Position numbers and translations under genes: made by a program
In this document: in pieces, positions 1 through 10,028 of the stretch
Numbering within the stretch: the first letter of the stretch is position 1
Layout: each line of letters begins with the position of its first letter
From: CAJCBL01 sp035298965
GTDB taxonomy: Bacteria > Verrucomicrobiota > Verrucomicrobiia > Opitutales > Opitutaceae
Reading direction: 5' to 3'
Length of the DNA stretch: 21,172 nucleotides
NCBI GenBank assembly: GCA_035298965.1
Contig: DATGXO010000101.1
Coordinates: forward strand, 1-21,172
The notes under the pieces: generated by a model
Seen by the model: only the letters and a program-made list of their open reading frames with translations
What the model was told of the DNA's origin: nothing
The model's database searches: none

Positions 1-104
1 ACGACGAGCACGCCGAGGAAGATCAGGAAACACGCTCCAACCGCGGCGGCGGTCAGGGCGATGTTCCGGCGGCTCGGGGCAGTGGCCTCGGTTTCAGTGG
101 TCAT
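1..104 (-). CDS. N-terminal fragment of an unidentified membrane protein downstream of actF
   Basis: An ATG at 102-104 opens a frame that stays open to the window edge, giving 34 complete codons. The product starts MTTETEATAPSRRN, a short polar cytoplasmic-looking tail, followed by one hydrophobic stretch (about residues 15-34) that would be a membrane segment or signal anchor. It begins 42 bp after the actF stop on the same strand, so it is probably the next gene of the respiratory operon. In other bacteria this position is often taken by a terminal oxidase subunit or an SCO-type copper assembly factor. The visible residues do not distinguish these, so no function is assigned. Confidence 0.6.
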   Translation of the reverse strand, partial: MTTETEATAPSRRNIALTAAAVGACFLIFLGVLV

Positions 105-146
105 GGGCTGGGAACGAAATTCGTGGTGAAAACTCGACGGCGCGGT

Positions 147-1424
147 TCACTCGCGGTGGCTGAGCGATTCCTGAATGCGCGGATCGCGGATCGGGATGAG
201 CTTCGCGGTCGGGAAACTGCGCAGGTATGACCACACGCAGATGCCGCCGATGCCGACGACGGCCGCGAGCGTCCAGATCAGTTGCGAGCTCAGGAACGGC
301 AGCGGGTCGCCGGCGGCATCCTTGCGGAACGGCAGGATGTTGTAGCAGACGTCGACGAGCGCGAAGGTGAGGTTCCACAGCGCGATGCCCTTCAGCAGCG
401 CGGGCGTGACCTTCACCTTGTACGAGAGCAGCACGAGGAAAGGCACGAGGAAGAAGCCGAACAGCACCGCGAAGCCTACGTACTTCCACTGGCTCGGCGC
501 GCCGGTATGCGTGAGCTCGCGCAGGTTGTACCAGAAGGTTTCCTCGGGAACGTTGGCGTTCCAGATCAGGAAGTACTGGGAGAACGTGATGTAACCCCAG
601 AAGACCGTGAAGGCCAACATCAGCTTGCCCACGTCGTAGAGGTGCGTGCGGTTGACGACACCGGTGAAAGTGCCGCGCGCGAGACCGACGACGCAGAGCA
701 CCGCAAGCAGCGACAGCGCGCCGCGCATGCTCATCGAGAAGTACCACACGCCGTACATCGTCGAGAACCAGTGGTACTCGAGGCTCTTCACCCAATCGAT
801 CGCGGCGAAGGTCGAGGAGACCGCGGCGAGCGCGAGACCGGCGGCGGCCCACTTGCGCGACGAGAGCGTCCACTTCGGATCGCCATCGGTGTCCTGCGCG
901 AAGGAATTGCGGCGGAAGACCGCGGCGAGCCCGATCCAGATCGCGAAGTACGCGACGGCGCGGATCGAGAAGAAGCCCATGCTGAGGAAGCCGGATTTCT
1001 TGCCGTAGAGAATGTCGGTCGAAACCGTGCCGTGGCCACCGACGCTCGCGAAATCGAACGCCGGATCCATCCAGCGCCAGAGCAGATCGGACTTGTAGAA
1101 CCACGACAGCAGCAACAACGGCAGGAAGAGCAATGCTAGCCACTTGAAGGCGCTGACCCCGTGCTCGAGTTGGCGGCGCAACACCACGCTCCAGCCGGCG
1201 TCGAAGATGTAGCCGAGCATGATCAGGAAGAGCATGCCCAGCGCGATGCCGGTCCAGAACACGAGCGCGGTCAGCCAGCCGGCGGCGGCGGCCTGGGGCC
1301 CGTCGACGAAGAAGCCGGCGGCGGCGACCACAAGGCCGGCGATGCCGAGGCCGAGCGGGAGCGCAGCACCGGCCGGAGCCGGAGCGGCGGGAGCCGAGGA
1401 AAAGGTGGCGGCGGAGGAGCTCAT
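147..1424 (-). CDS. actF: Alternative complex III subunit ActF (polytopic membrane quinol-oxidoreductase subunit)
   Basis: The protein has 425 residues and about ten hydrophobic segments spread over its length, starting after an Ala/Pro-rich N-terminus (MSSSAATFSSAPAAPAPAG). ActF is one of two related integral membrane subunits of alternative complex III. It pairs with ActC in the inner membrane and helps form the quinol-side membrane domain. The start is the ATG at 1422-1424, which overlaps the actE stop as ATGA, a translational-coupling arrangement. The frame is open further upstream, but only as a shadow over actE. No Shine-Dalgarno sequence precedes the ATG, as expected for a gene reached by reinitiation. 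The assignment rests on protein character, family resemblance and its place as the sixth gene of a complete actABCDEF order. Confidence 0.93.
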   Translation of the reverse strand: MSSSAATFSSAPAAPAPAGAALPLGLGIAGLVVAAAGFFVDGPQAAAAGWLTALVFWTGIALGMLFLIMLGYIFDAGWSVVLRRQLEHGVSAFKWLALLFLPLLLLSWFYKSDLLWRWMDPAFDFASVGGHGTVSTDILYGKKSGFLSMGFFSIRAVAYFAIWIGLAAVFRRNSFAQDTDGDPKWTLSSRKWAAAGLALAAVSSTFAAIDWVKSLEYHWFSTMYGVWYFSMSMRGALSLLAVLCVVGLARGTFTGVVNRTHLYDVGKLMLAFTVFWGYITFSQYFLIWNANVPEETFWYNLRELTHTGAPSQWKYVGFAVLFGFFLVPFLVLLSYKVKVTPALLKGIALWNLTFALVDVCYNILPFRKDAAGDPLPFLSSQLIWTLAAVVGIGGICVWSYLRSFPTAKLIPIRDPRIQESLSHRE

Positions 1425-2041
1425 TTCGATCCGAGTTGGGCGCGGGCGGAGGCGGGCACATCGGCCTCTCGGCCGTTCTGCGCGCGCTGGAGGGCGCGAA
1501 GGTAGGCGATGACAGCCCAGCGGTCGTCTGCCGGCAGTTTGTCGCCGTAGGGCATCATCGTGTTGAAACCGTTGGTGATCGTATTGAAGATTTGGCCTTC
1601 GGCCATCTGGCGGAGGCGGTCGTCGTGGTAGGTCGGCGTGGCGGTCATGCCATAGGGCTTGGTGATGCCTTGGCCGTCGCCCAGCGCGCCGTGGCAGGGC
1701 GCGCAATAGATGGTGTAGCGCTGTTGGCCGCGGGCCATCAGCTCATGCGTGACGGGAAGCGAAGCCGGGAAACCGCGGGCGAAGGAGCCGTCGGCGGCCT
1801 TGCCGTGGAAGCGGTGGTCGTCGGCCTGCAGCTCGCCGCGGGCGACGGTGTTGGCCGGGATCGGGCGGTCGGTGCGGCCATCGGCGAAGAACGTGGAGCG
1901 CGACTGCGCCTTGTACTTCGGCTGGCGGACCATGTCGTCGAAAAGCTCGATCGGATTGCGCTCGGAGGAGCAGCCGCGGAAGCCGGCGAGCGACACGATC
2001 GCGAGCACGACGACGGCGAGGATGTAGTAGGCGTAGCGCAT
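1421..2041 (-). CDS. actE: Alternative complex III subunit ActE (monohaem cytochrome c)
   Basis: This is a 206-residue protein with a hydrophobic N-terminus (residues 3-20) ending in a possible lipobox, FRGC, with Cys24 as the candidate lipid anchor. The -3 residue is not the usual leucine, so lipidation is only plausible. A single haem-binding motif CAPCH lies at residues 113-117, and the TMMPYGDKLP segment (about 161-170) supplies the likely axial methionine, giving a classical small cytochrome c domain facing the periplasm. ActE passes electrons from ActA/ActB to the oxidase or a soluble carrier. The ATG is at 2039-2041, three bases after the actD stop, and a GGAG sequence about 9 nt upstream can serve as ribosome-binding site. 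Confidence 0.95.
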   Translation of the reverse strand: MRYAYYILAVVVLAIVSLAGFRGCSSERNPIELFDDMVRQPKYKAQSRSTFFADGRTDRPIPANTVARGELQADDHRFHGKAADGSFARGFPASLPVTHELMARGQQRYTIYCAPCHGALGDGQGITKPYGMTATPTYHDDRLRQMAEGQIFNTITNGFNTMMPYGDKLPADDRWAVIAYLRALQRAQNGREADVPASARAQLGSK

Positions 2042-2044
2042 CGT

Positions 2045-2578
2045 TCAGGGCTCCAGAGCGGCGATATCCTTGCCGCCGATCTCGCGGAGGAAGGTGCGGG
2101 TGCGGACGAGATCGAACTTCGGGTCGTCGGCGTCGATCGCGAGGAAGAAGCGGTCATCCGTGGCGCGCGGCCACTGGACCGCTTTCAGCACCGGATGGTA
2201 GTGCATCGGCAGGCGGTTGAAGAAGAACATGCCGAAGAGTGTGCCAAAGGACGCGAGCAGGATCGTGAGCTCGTACGAGACGGGAAACGCGAACATCGGG
2301 CTGAAGAACGGCTTGCCGCCCACGACGAGCGGGTAGTCGGCGGCGTTCATGTACCAGATCATCAGCATGCCGGTGGTGAAACCGGCGATGCCTCCGAGGA
2401 GCGTGAAACGTTGCACGCGGGAGCGTTTCAAGCCCATCGCGCTGTCCATCCCGTGGACGGGAAACGGCGTGTGGACATCCCAGCGTTGGAACCCAGCGTC
2501 GCGCACGCGTTCGGCGGCGTGCATGATGTCGGCGGGGGAATCGAAGGCGGCGAGGTAGCCGTGGATGTGTTCGCTCAT
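2045..2578 (-). CDS. actD: Alternative complex III subunit ActD (DUF3341-type membrane protein)
   Basis: A 177-residue protein. The N-terminal part (MSEHIHGYLAAFDSPADIMHAAERVRDAG, here spelled in two pieces as MSEHIHGYLAAFDSP and ADIMHAAERVRDAG) looks like a small soluble domain. It is followed by the FPVHGMD segment and two membrane helices, roughly residues 68-87 and 106-126. This matches the DUF3341 family, which in characterised alternative complex III is the small two-helix subunit ActD. It carries no cofactor motif. The frame extends upstream of 2578 only as an overlap with actC coding sequence. The ATG at 2576-2578 gives a normal family N-terminus and leaves a 14-bp gap after actC. No clear Shine-Dalgarno sequence is seen. 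Confidence 0.93.
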   Translation of the reverse strand: MSEHIHGYLAAFDSPADIMHAAERVRDAGFQRWDVHTPFPVHGMDSAMGLKRSRVQRFTLLGGIAGFTTGMLMIWYMNAADYPLVVGGKPFFSPMFAFPVSYELTILLASFGTLFGMFFFNRLPMHYHPVLKAVQWPRATDDRFFLAIDADDPKFDLVRTRTFLREIGGKDIAALEP

Positions 2579-2592
2579 GGCGCAGGTGTGGG

Positions 2593-4052
<1,460 letters not shown>

Positions 4053-4053
<1 letters not shown>

Positions 4054-7000
4054 CAGTGCTGCCCTCCGTGACCGTGCGCGGGAGCCGTCTCACCGTGCGG
4101 CGGGCTGGCGTGGGTCGCGCCATGCGCCTCGCCGTGGGCGGCGGGATGATTCTTGTGGTTGTACTCGAGGCGCGAGAGCGGGAGTTCCTGGTAGCCGGGC
4201 ATGGCCGGATTGGGATTGCGAACGCGACCGATGTAGGAGGTACGCGGGCGGACGTTGAGGTAGCCGAGCACGGCGTAGGTGCGCGGATCCTGTTTGGAAA
4301 CGGAGACGGCGCTCTGCGAATCGAGGATGTTGCCGAACACGATCGCCTCGGTCGGGCAGGCCTGCTCGCAGGCGACGCGAATCGTGCGGTCCGGGATCTG
4401 AATATCGCCGGTCGTGCCGGCCTTCACCTTCTGCTCGATCTTTGCGCGCTGGATGCGTTGCACGCAGTACGTGCACTTCTCCATCACGCCGCGCATGCGC
4501 ACGGTAACGTCGGGGTTCATCGCCATCTTCAACAGCTCGGGTTTCCCCTGCGGGCCGAGCGGGCCCATGTAGAGCGAATCGAGCTGGCGCTGCTGATAAT
4601 CGAAGAAGTTGAAACGGCGGACCTTGTACGGGCAGTTGTTGGCGCAGTAACGCGTGCCGATGCAGCGGTTGTAGGCCATCACGTTAAGGCCTTCCTGGTC
4701 GTGCACGGTGGCGTTCACCGGGCAGACGCTCTCGCACGGAGCCGACTCGCAGTGCTGGCAAGTCATCGGCTGGAGCGCGACCTGCGGGTCCTCGGGGATC
4801 GCGGCGTTGTTCTCGGAGCCGCTCGAATAGTAGCGGTCGATGCGGATCCAGTGCATCTCGCGACCGCGGAGAACCTGGTCACGGCCGACGATCGGTATGT
4901 TGTTCTCCGCCTGGCAGGCGACGACGCAGGCGTTGCAGCCGATGCAAGTGTTGAGGTCGATCGACATGCCCCACTGGTGCACGCCGTCCTGCACGGCCGC
5001 GGGACCGGCGAAGTCGGGATGCTCGTAGAGCGAATTACCGCGCGGGGTGAATTTCGCCTTGTCGGCGGGCGACATGTCCTTGTCGGGGCCGTAGATCGCG
5101 GGCGAGTGCGACTCCATGCCGATGCCGGCAGCCCAGGCGGGATTCTCGCGATGCTCGGCGATGTTGGCCTCCCGGAAGATATCGCGGCCCTCGATCGCCC
5201 AATGCTCCTGCGTATTCGGAAGCTTGTGCGTGCGGCCGGGGATGATCTCGAGCGTCACGCCGGTGGCGAACGCCGCGCCGGTGGCCGTGCGGATCGTGTA
5301 GGCGCTGAAGCCGACGCCGTCCCCCACCCGACCGGCCGTGGTGCGCCCATAGCCGAGCGGCAACACGATCGTGTAGTCGGCGAGGCCGGGCTGGATGTGC
5401 ACCGGCGCCTCGACCGAACGTCCGTCCAAGGTGATTTTCGCGACCGGTGCCGACTGCTTGCCGATGACAAACTCGTTGAAGTCGTGCCGCGCGGGATCGA
5501 GCGCGCCCGAGGCGGGCTGCTCCTTGTCGAGTCGTTTGGCGTCGACCAACCCGAGTTCCGCCGCGAGTCGCGGCGAGATCTGGACCGGGTTGTCCCACGA
5601 GATCTTGGTGATCGGATCCGGGCATTCCTGCAGCCAGCCGTTGTTCGCCGCAGCGCCGTCGCCGACTTTGAGATCCGCAATGAAACGCGCTTCGAGGCTC
5701 TTCGCCGAAGGCACCACCACGTTTGCATTGCGGAGCTGTTCCGCGACCGCGCCTGCGCGCACCGACGCACCAGCGGGGGCGAACGCCGAGTCCGGGAGCA
5801 CGCCGTCATGCAGCCATTGGCGGAAACGCTTCTCATCGCCGCCGACCAACGTGCTCACCGTGCGGTGCACGAGGCTGTAGCCCTCGGTGACCGAGTCGCC
5901 GGCGATGCGGGCGAGAAACTCGACTTCGGACACTCCGCCGAAGAGCGGCAGGATCATCGGCTGGACCGGCACGATCGTGCCGTCAGCCGTGCGCGCGTCG
6001 CCCCATGACTCGAGGAAATGGGTACCGTGCACGTGCCAACCGCCCTGCCCTGTCACGACCGCCGAGGTCTCGTCGGCATAGAGCCCGTGGCGAACGACTT
6101 CGGCAACCTGCTTCTGCAACTCGGACCAGGCGAGTTCAGCCGGCGCGTTGTAAGCCGGGTTACCGCCCACAATCACGAGCGAGCGGACCTGACCGTTGCG
6201 AATCGCCTGCGCGAGGTCGCCGATCGTTGCCGCCGCGGCGGCATCCACCGAGACATACTCGACCGTCTTGCCGACTGCGCCGAGCGCTTCGTTCATCGCC
6301 GCCGCCAGCGCGTGCACCGCCGGCGACTGATGAGAACCGGCGCACACCAGCGCCGCGCCCGGATGCTCACAGAGATCGGCCGCGCAGGCGTCGAGCCAAG
6401 CGGCATCGACCGCGAGCCCTCCGGCGAGCTTCTCAAGCGCGCCACCCAGTTCGCCGAAACGGCCGATCTTCGCGAACACGCGAGCCGCGAGCGCCGCGGC
6501 AAAGGCCGGGATCTGCGACGAAGCGAGCCGGAGCCGGTGGTCGGCGTTGCTGCCAGTGATCGAAAAATGGCTCTCGGCAACGTAAAGGCGGATCATCTCC
6601 TCGCCGGCGTCGACATGCCGACGGCCCTTCGCCCACGCGCGGCTGTGGCCGATCGCGCCGGGTTCGGCTTGGAGGAAATCGCAGTCGAGGCTGAGCACGC
6701 GTTTCGCGTCGGCGAGGCGGAGCTGCGCCCGCACGTTGCGCCCGAAGACGCCCGCAAGTGCGCGCTCCGGCGCCTGGAGATCGATCGGATCGTACTCGGC
6801 CCAAAGCGCCTTCGGGAACTTCGTCTTCAGATCCGCCACAAGCGCGGCGCGCGTGGTCGAGCTCGACGGCTCGGCGAGAAACGCCAGCCCGGCGCCACCG
6901 ATAGGCAAATACGTGTCGCGGATCTTCGCGAGCTGGTCGTTCACCTGCGCCGCTGTGACCTCGTTGCCGGCCTGGGTCGAAACCATGGCGCGATCGGGAT

Positions 7001-7448
7001 CATAGAGGTCGAGCACGGCGGCCTGCGCGGCGAGATCGGTCGCGCCGCCGTACGGCGCGTAGCTGGGATTGCCCTCGAGTTTCGTCGGGCGGCCCTGATG
7101 CGTCTCGGCCAGCAGCGGAATCGCGCCGCCGCGGGTCGGCATCGCGGTGGCGTAGTATTTCGCCAGACCGGGCGTGAGGCCTTCGACGGATTTGCCGTAC
7201 GGCAGGATGTTCATCTCGGGCCGGCGGCAACCCGCCATGCCGAGACCACCGAGCGCGAACGACGCCGCCATGATGCGAAGGAAGTTTCGGCGGTCGACCC
7301 CGTCGATCTCGGCGGCGCCCTGCGGGAACTCGCGCTTGAGGTGTTCGCGGAAGCCGGGCGTATCGGCCAGCTCGTCGAGGCTGCGCCAATAGCGCGGACC
7401 GTTGAGCTCGCGGGCGGACGGGGCGGGATGTTCGAACTTGTGCTTCAT
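4053..7448 (-). CDS. actB: Alternative complex III subunit ActB (molybdopterin-oxidoreductase-like / Fe-S cluster protein)
   Basis: A 1131-residue fusion of a large molybdopterin-oxidoreductase-like domain and a C-terminal four-cluster ferredoxin domain. A twin-arginine motif RRNFLRIM (about 53-60) precedes a hydrophobic stretch ending in GMAGC, with Cys74 fitting a lipobox. The protein should therefore be exported folded and lipid-anchored. The Fe-S region (about residues 834-1030) has CIGCNACVVAC, CQHCESAPCESVCP, CIGTRYCANNCP and CTYC...CEQACP. That is 15 cysteines, the number needed for three [4Fe-4S] clusters and one [3Fe-4S] cluster, as known for ActB. The family carries no molybdenum despite its fold. 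I chose the ATG at 7446-7448, which overlaps the actA stop as ATGA. The longer open frame upstream lies inside actA. Confidence 0.97.
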
Positions 7449-8107
7449 CGGTGGCAGCCGCTGCAGCTCTGCGGCGGATTCACTTTCATGTGCTCGATCA
7501 GCTTCGCCGCATCGGCGGCCTTGCCCTGATCGGCGAGGCGCTGGCTGTTGAGATTGAAGACGTCCTTCTGGTCGCGGATCCGGCTCGCCGGAGCGCGATG
7601 GCAATCGAGGCAGAAGGCCATGCTCAGCGGCTGGCGCTGCGCCATGGTCTCACCTTCCTTGGCGGTGGTGACGTTACCGTGACACTCCACGCAGGAGACA
7701 CCGCGGTTCACGTGCACGGCGTGGTTGAAGTACACGAAATCGGGCGCCTGGTGGATCTTCACCCACGGCAGCGGATCGCCGGTCTCGAAGCTCGCGCGCA
7801 CCGGCGCGAGCAGCGGGCTGTCCTTCTTGATGATGCTGTGGCAATTCATGCACGTCTGCGCCGAGGGCAACGTGGAGTGCGGCCCCTTGTCGACGCCGGC
7901 GTGGCAGTAGCGGCAATCCATCCCGAGCTGGCCCGCATGCAGCGCGTGGCTGAACGGCACCGGCTGGACCGGCGCGTAGCCCACGCGCGTGTACTTCGGA
8001 GTGAAATAATAGGTGACTCCGGCCGTCACCAGCCCGCCGACAATGATCAGAAAAAAGATGATCTGCAGCGGCAGGCGGTTGGCCGACTTGGGAAATACCA
8101 GCGACAT
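7445..8107 (-). CDS. actA: Alternative complex III subunit ActA (pentahaem cytochrome c)
   Basis: A 220-residue protein with an N-terminal membrane anchor (about residues 14-32) and five CxxCH haem-binding sites: CRYCH 65-69, CMNCH 86-90, CVECH 139-143, CLDCH 166-170 and CSGCH 215-219. The fifth motif ends one residue before the C-terminus. This pentahaem layout is the hallmark of ActA. With the single haem of ActE it gives the six c-type haems typical of the complex. It works on the periplasmic side, carrying electrons from the ActB clusters towards the oxidase. It is followed without a gap by actB (ATGA overlap) and preceded, 51 bp upstream, by a small membrane-protein gene on the same strand. 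Confidence 0.96.
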   Translation of the reverse strand: MSLVFPKSANRLPLQIIFFLIIVGGLVTAGVTYYFTPKYTRVGYAPVQPVPFSHALHAGQLGMDCRYCHAGVDKGPHSTLPSAQTCMNCHSIIKKDSPLLAPVRASFETGDPLPWVKIHQAPDFVYFNHAVHVNRGVSCVECHGNVTTAKEGETMAQRQPLSMAFCLDCHRAPASRIRDQKDVFNLNSQRLADQGKAADAAKLIEHMKVNPPQSCSGCHR

Positions 8108-8158
8108 GTGTCGGAAGGTGCGGTGTGAGACGGGCGACGGGGAAACCGAGAAAAGGGA

Positions 8159-8350
8159 TCAGACCGACTCGCGCGCGACGGCGCGGTGATCGGGCTTCAA
8201 AACAACTACCGAGGCGGCAGCGCCGCTCCCGCTCGCGGGAGCCTTGGCTCCGCCGATCCGGCGCCAGACCAACCCGGGCGCCGCCAACACGGCCACGCCG
8301 CACAGGGTGATTTTCGCAATGAAGGATTTGCGCGAGTCGGAGGCGCTCAT
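8159..8350 (-). CDS. Small single-helix membrane protein heading the act operon
   Basis: An ATG at 8348-8350 opens a 63-codon frame. The product has a polar start (MSASDSRKSF), one hydrophobic segment (about residues 12-27, ITLCGVAVLAAPGLVW), a basic WRRIGG patch and a polar Ala/Gly/Val-rich tail. RKSFIAK before the hydrophobic core vaguely recalls a twin-arginine signal, but one arginine is replaced by lysine and no cofactor motif follows. It ends 51 bp before actA on the same strand and starts the transcription unit opposite the Hpt gene. I do not recognise the family. An accessory or assembly subunit of alternative complex III is an inference from position only. The longer frame through 8806 antisense to the Hpt gene is not credible as coding. 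Confidence 0.6.
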   Translation of the reverse strand: MSASDSRKSFIAKITLCGVAVLAAPGLVWRRIGGAKAPASGSGAAASVVVLKPDHRAVARESV

Positions 8351-8390
8351 GGGTAGTTGTGGTCGGGCGACGAGAGGGAAGCCGGGGCGG

Positions 8391-8420
8391 ACTAAACCAA
8401 TCGGCGCGAAAGCATGTAAA
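8391..8420 (-). promoter_or_regulatory. Weak candidate sigma-70 promoter for the act operon
   Basis: On the minus strand TTTACA (8420-8415) and TTTAGT (8396-8391) are separated by 18 bp and lie 41-70 bp before the small gene's ATG. The -35 hexamer matches at five of six positions, but the -10 is poor. This is the best candidate I could find by eye in the 211-bp divergent region 8351-8561. I saw no convincing promoter for the plus-strand Hpt gene there. Confidence 0.25.
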
Positions 8421-8561
8421 CGAAATTGCAGGAAGCGAACCGAACTTTCAGCCACGTTGCGTTTCCCGCGTTTCAGGATGCGTTGAACTAATGGCCGCTC
8501 GCCGCCCCCACCGCAAAACCTCCTCAAGGCACCGTGGCGGCGCGCCGATAAACGACGGCTG

Positions 8562-8945
8562 ATGAGCTCGACCACCGCCGCCACGCCCATGCTCTTCCCG
8601 GACATCCCCTCGCTCGATCCCGAGCGGGTCGCGATGCTCCGCGAACTTTGCCTCGATGCCGGGGATGACGTGATGCAGGAGATCGTCGGCAGCTGGGAGG
8701 CCGAAGCCACTCGCCACATGGAGGCCGCCACGAAAGCGATGCTCGCGGCCGACACGCAGAAGGCCAAGGCCGCCGCGCATGCGATCAAAGGCAGTTGCGG
8801 CAACATGGGCGTCGCCCGTCTCGCCGAGCTCGGCCGTCAGCTGGAACTCAAGGTCGCCGTGCCAGCCGAGGCCAACGCGATCCTCGCCGAGATGCGGTCC
8901 GAGTTCGTCCGCGCTCGTGAGCAACTCGCCAAGCTCGGTCGCTGA
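8562..8945 (+). CDS. Stand-alone Hpt (histidine phosphotransfer) domain protein
   Basis: A 127-residue all-helical protein with the Hpt signature AAHAIKGSCGNMG. His73 is the predicted phospho-accepting residue, and the downstream helix carries the usual small residues and Leu/Ala pattern (LAELGRQLELKV). Such proteins shuttle phosphoryl groups between a hybrid sensor kinase receiver and a response regulator in a cytoplasmic phosphorelay. There is no kinase or receiver domain fused to it or encoded nearby, so its partners lie elsewhere. The ATG at 8562 is used because it leaves a short polar N-terminus before the first Hpt helix. No Shine-Dalgarno sequence is visible. It is divergent from the act operon and 110 bp ahead of rph. 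Confidence 0.88.
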   Translation: MSSTTAATPMLFPDIPSLDPERVAMLRELCLDAGDDVMQEIVGSWEAEATRHMEAATKAMLAADTQKAKAAAHAIKGSCGNMGVARLAELGRQLELKVAVPAEANAILAEMRSEFVRAREQLAKLGR

Positions 8946-9055
8946 TCCGCTCGCCCGTAGCATCCGGCAGCCACACACCCGCTTCTGCGGCTCCGTACAT
9001 AGCGCCCCCCGCCTCCGCGCTTGCTCCCCGGCAGGCCTCCTCGTTGAGTCCCGCG

Positions 9056-9832
9056 ATGACCGATTTCGCCCGCCCCGACGGCCGCCGGCCCGATCAACTC
9101 CGGCCCGTCTCTTTTCAGCCCGACATCGCGCCCAACGCCGACGGTTCCGTGCTCGTCGCTTTCGGCAACACCCGCGTGATCTGCGCGGCGATGATCGAAC
9201 CCAAGGTCCCCACTTGGATGCGCCAACAGGGCGTCGCCGGAGGCTGGCTCTCGGCCGAATACTCGATGCTGCCCTACAGCACGCTCGACCGGAAGGCGCG
9301 CGACATCTCGAAAGGCAAACTCGATGGTCGTACCGTCGAGATCCAGCGCCTCATCGGCCGCTCCCTGCGCGCCGTGATCGATCTGAAAAAACTCGGCGAC
9401 AACACCCTCTGGGTCGATTGCGACGTCCTTCAGGCCGACGGCGGCACACGCACGGCCTCCATCACCGGTGCCTACCTCGCCGCGCGCCTCGCGGTCGAGA
9501 AGTTCATCAACGAGAAGAAACTCGTCGATAACCCGTTCACCGATTCGGTGGCCGCCGTCAGCGTCGGCCTTTTCGACAACCGCGAGATCCTCGATCTGAA
9601 CTACGTCGAGGACAAGGACGCCGAGGTCGACTTCAACGTCGTCATGACCGGCCGCGGCAACTTCGTCGAAGTCCAGGGCACCGGCGAGGAAGCGACCTTC
9701 ACGCAGGAGCAACTCACCGCCCTCCTCGCCCTCGCCCAACGCGGATTGAAAGAGCTCTCGGCGAAACAAACCGAGTTTCTCGCCAAACGCCTCCTCGGCA
9801 ATCTGGCCGGCCTCACGCTCGGCAGCCGCTGA
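9056..9832 (+). CDS. rph: Ribonuclease PH (phosphorolytic 3'-5' exoribonuclease, tRNA 3' end trimming)
   Basis: A 258-residue protein with the full RNase PH pattern: RPDGRRPDQLRPV at the N-terminus, GNTRVICAA, the RNA-binding GRTVEIQRLIGRSLRAV helix, the very conserved VDCDVLQADGGTRTASITGA core and a final domain ending GLTLGSR. It removes nucleotides downstream of the tRNA CCA end using phosphate, in the cytoplasm, as a hexamer. The length is slightly above the family's usual 240 or so because of an extended C-terminus. An in-frame TTG at 9044 would add four residues. The ATG at 9056 gives the normal family start and is preferred, though neither has a Shine-Dalgarno sequence. Confidence 0.96.
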   Translation: MTDFARPDGRRPDQLRPVSFQPDIAPNADGSVLVAFGNTRVICAAMIEPKVPTWMRQQGVAGGWLSAEYSMLPYSTLDRKARDISKGKLDGRTVEIQRLIGRSLRAVIDLKKLGDNTLWVDCDVLQADGGTRTASITGAYLAARLAVEKFINEKKLVDNPFTDSVAAVSVGLFDNREILDLNYVEDKDAEVDFNVVMTGRGNFVEVQGTGEEATFTQEQLTALLALAQRGLKELSAKQTEFLAKRLLGNLAGLTLGSR

Positions 9833-9835
9833 GCG

Positions 9836-9867
9836 GGGCCTTCGGCGGCCCTCGCCCGCGGGCGTTT
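9836..9867 (+). terminator. Possible weak terminator region after rph
   Basis: Four bases after the rph stop, GGGCC and GGCCC form a small hairpin around TTCGGC (9836-9851). It is followed by the self-complementary CGCCCGCGGGCG (9853-9864) and then TTT. The U-tract is short and the second stem would have a tiny loop, so this is a weak or rho-assisted terminator at best. The rest of the 300-bp gap to 10132 holds no ORF I would call; its one striking element is the inverted repeat listed separately. Confidence 0.35.
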
Positions 9868-9997
9868 CCTTCGAAGGTCGCCAAACGCGACACAAGAAAC
9901 GCCATCGCGCCCGGTCTCGCTCGAGTCGCTCGCGCGCCGAACAGGCCGCAACCGTCTCCCGCCGAACATCCCGGGCGCCAGACGCGCCAGCGAGCCG

Positions 9998-10028
9998 GCG
10001 TGATGTCAACTGTTCGTTGACATCACGC
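9998..10028. repeat. Perfect 13-bp inverted repeat upstream of the MFS gene (candidate operator)
   Basis: GCGTGATGTCAAC (9998-10010) is repeated exactly in inverse orientation as GTTGACATCACGC (10016-10028) around the 5-bp spacer TGTTC. The centre is 165 bp downstream of the rph stop and about 120 bp before the MFS start. There is no T-tract on either side, so it does not look like an intrinsic terminator. The symmetry and spacing suit a dimeric repressor site. The right arm contains TTGACA, which could double as a -35 element, but no good -10 follows at 16-18 bp. I know no regulator with this exact site. Confidence 0.75.

Noticed and set aside
94..1461. Minus-strand 455-codon frame overlapping actF
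   Set aside because: An Arg-rich out-of-frame translation of the actF region; actF has the expected membrane helices and the actE overlap.
4056..7529. Two long plus-strand open frames (650 and 503 codons) opposite actB
   Set aside because: Composition is Arg/Ala/Val-rich without recognisable domains, and actB is certain from its Fe-S motifs. Long antisense frames are expected at this GC content.
8448..8978. Minus-strand 176-codon frame antisense to the Hpt gene
   Set aside because: The plus-strand frame has a clear Hpt motif with the active histidine. The antisense frame has no domain signal and crosses the divergent promoter region.
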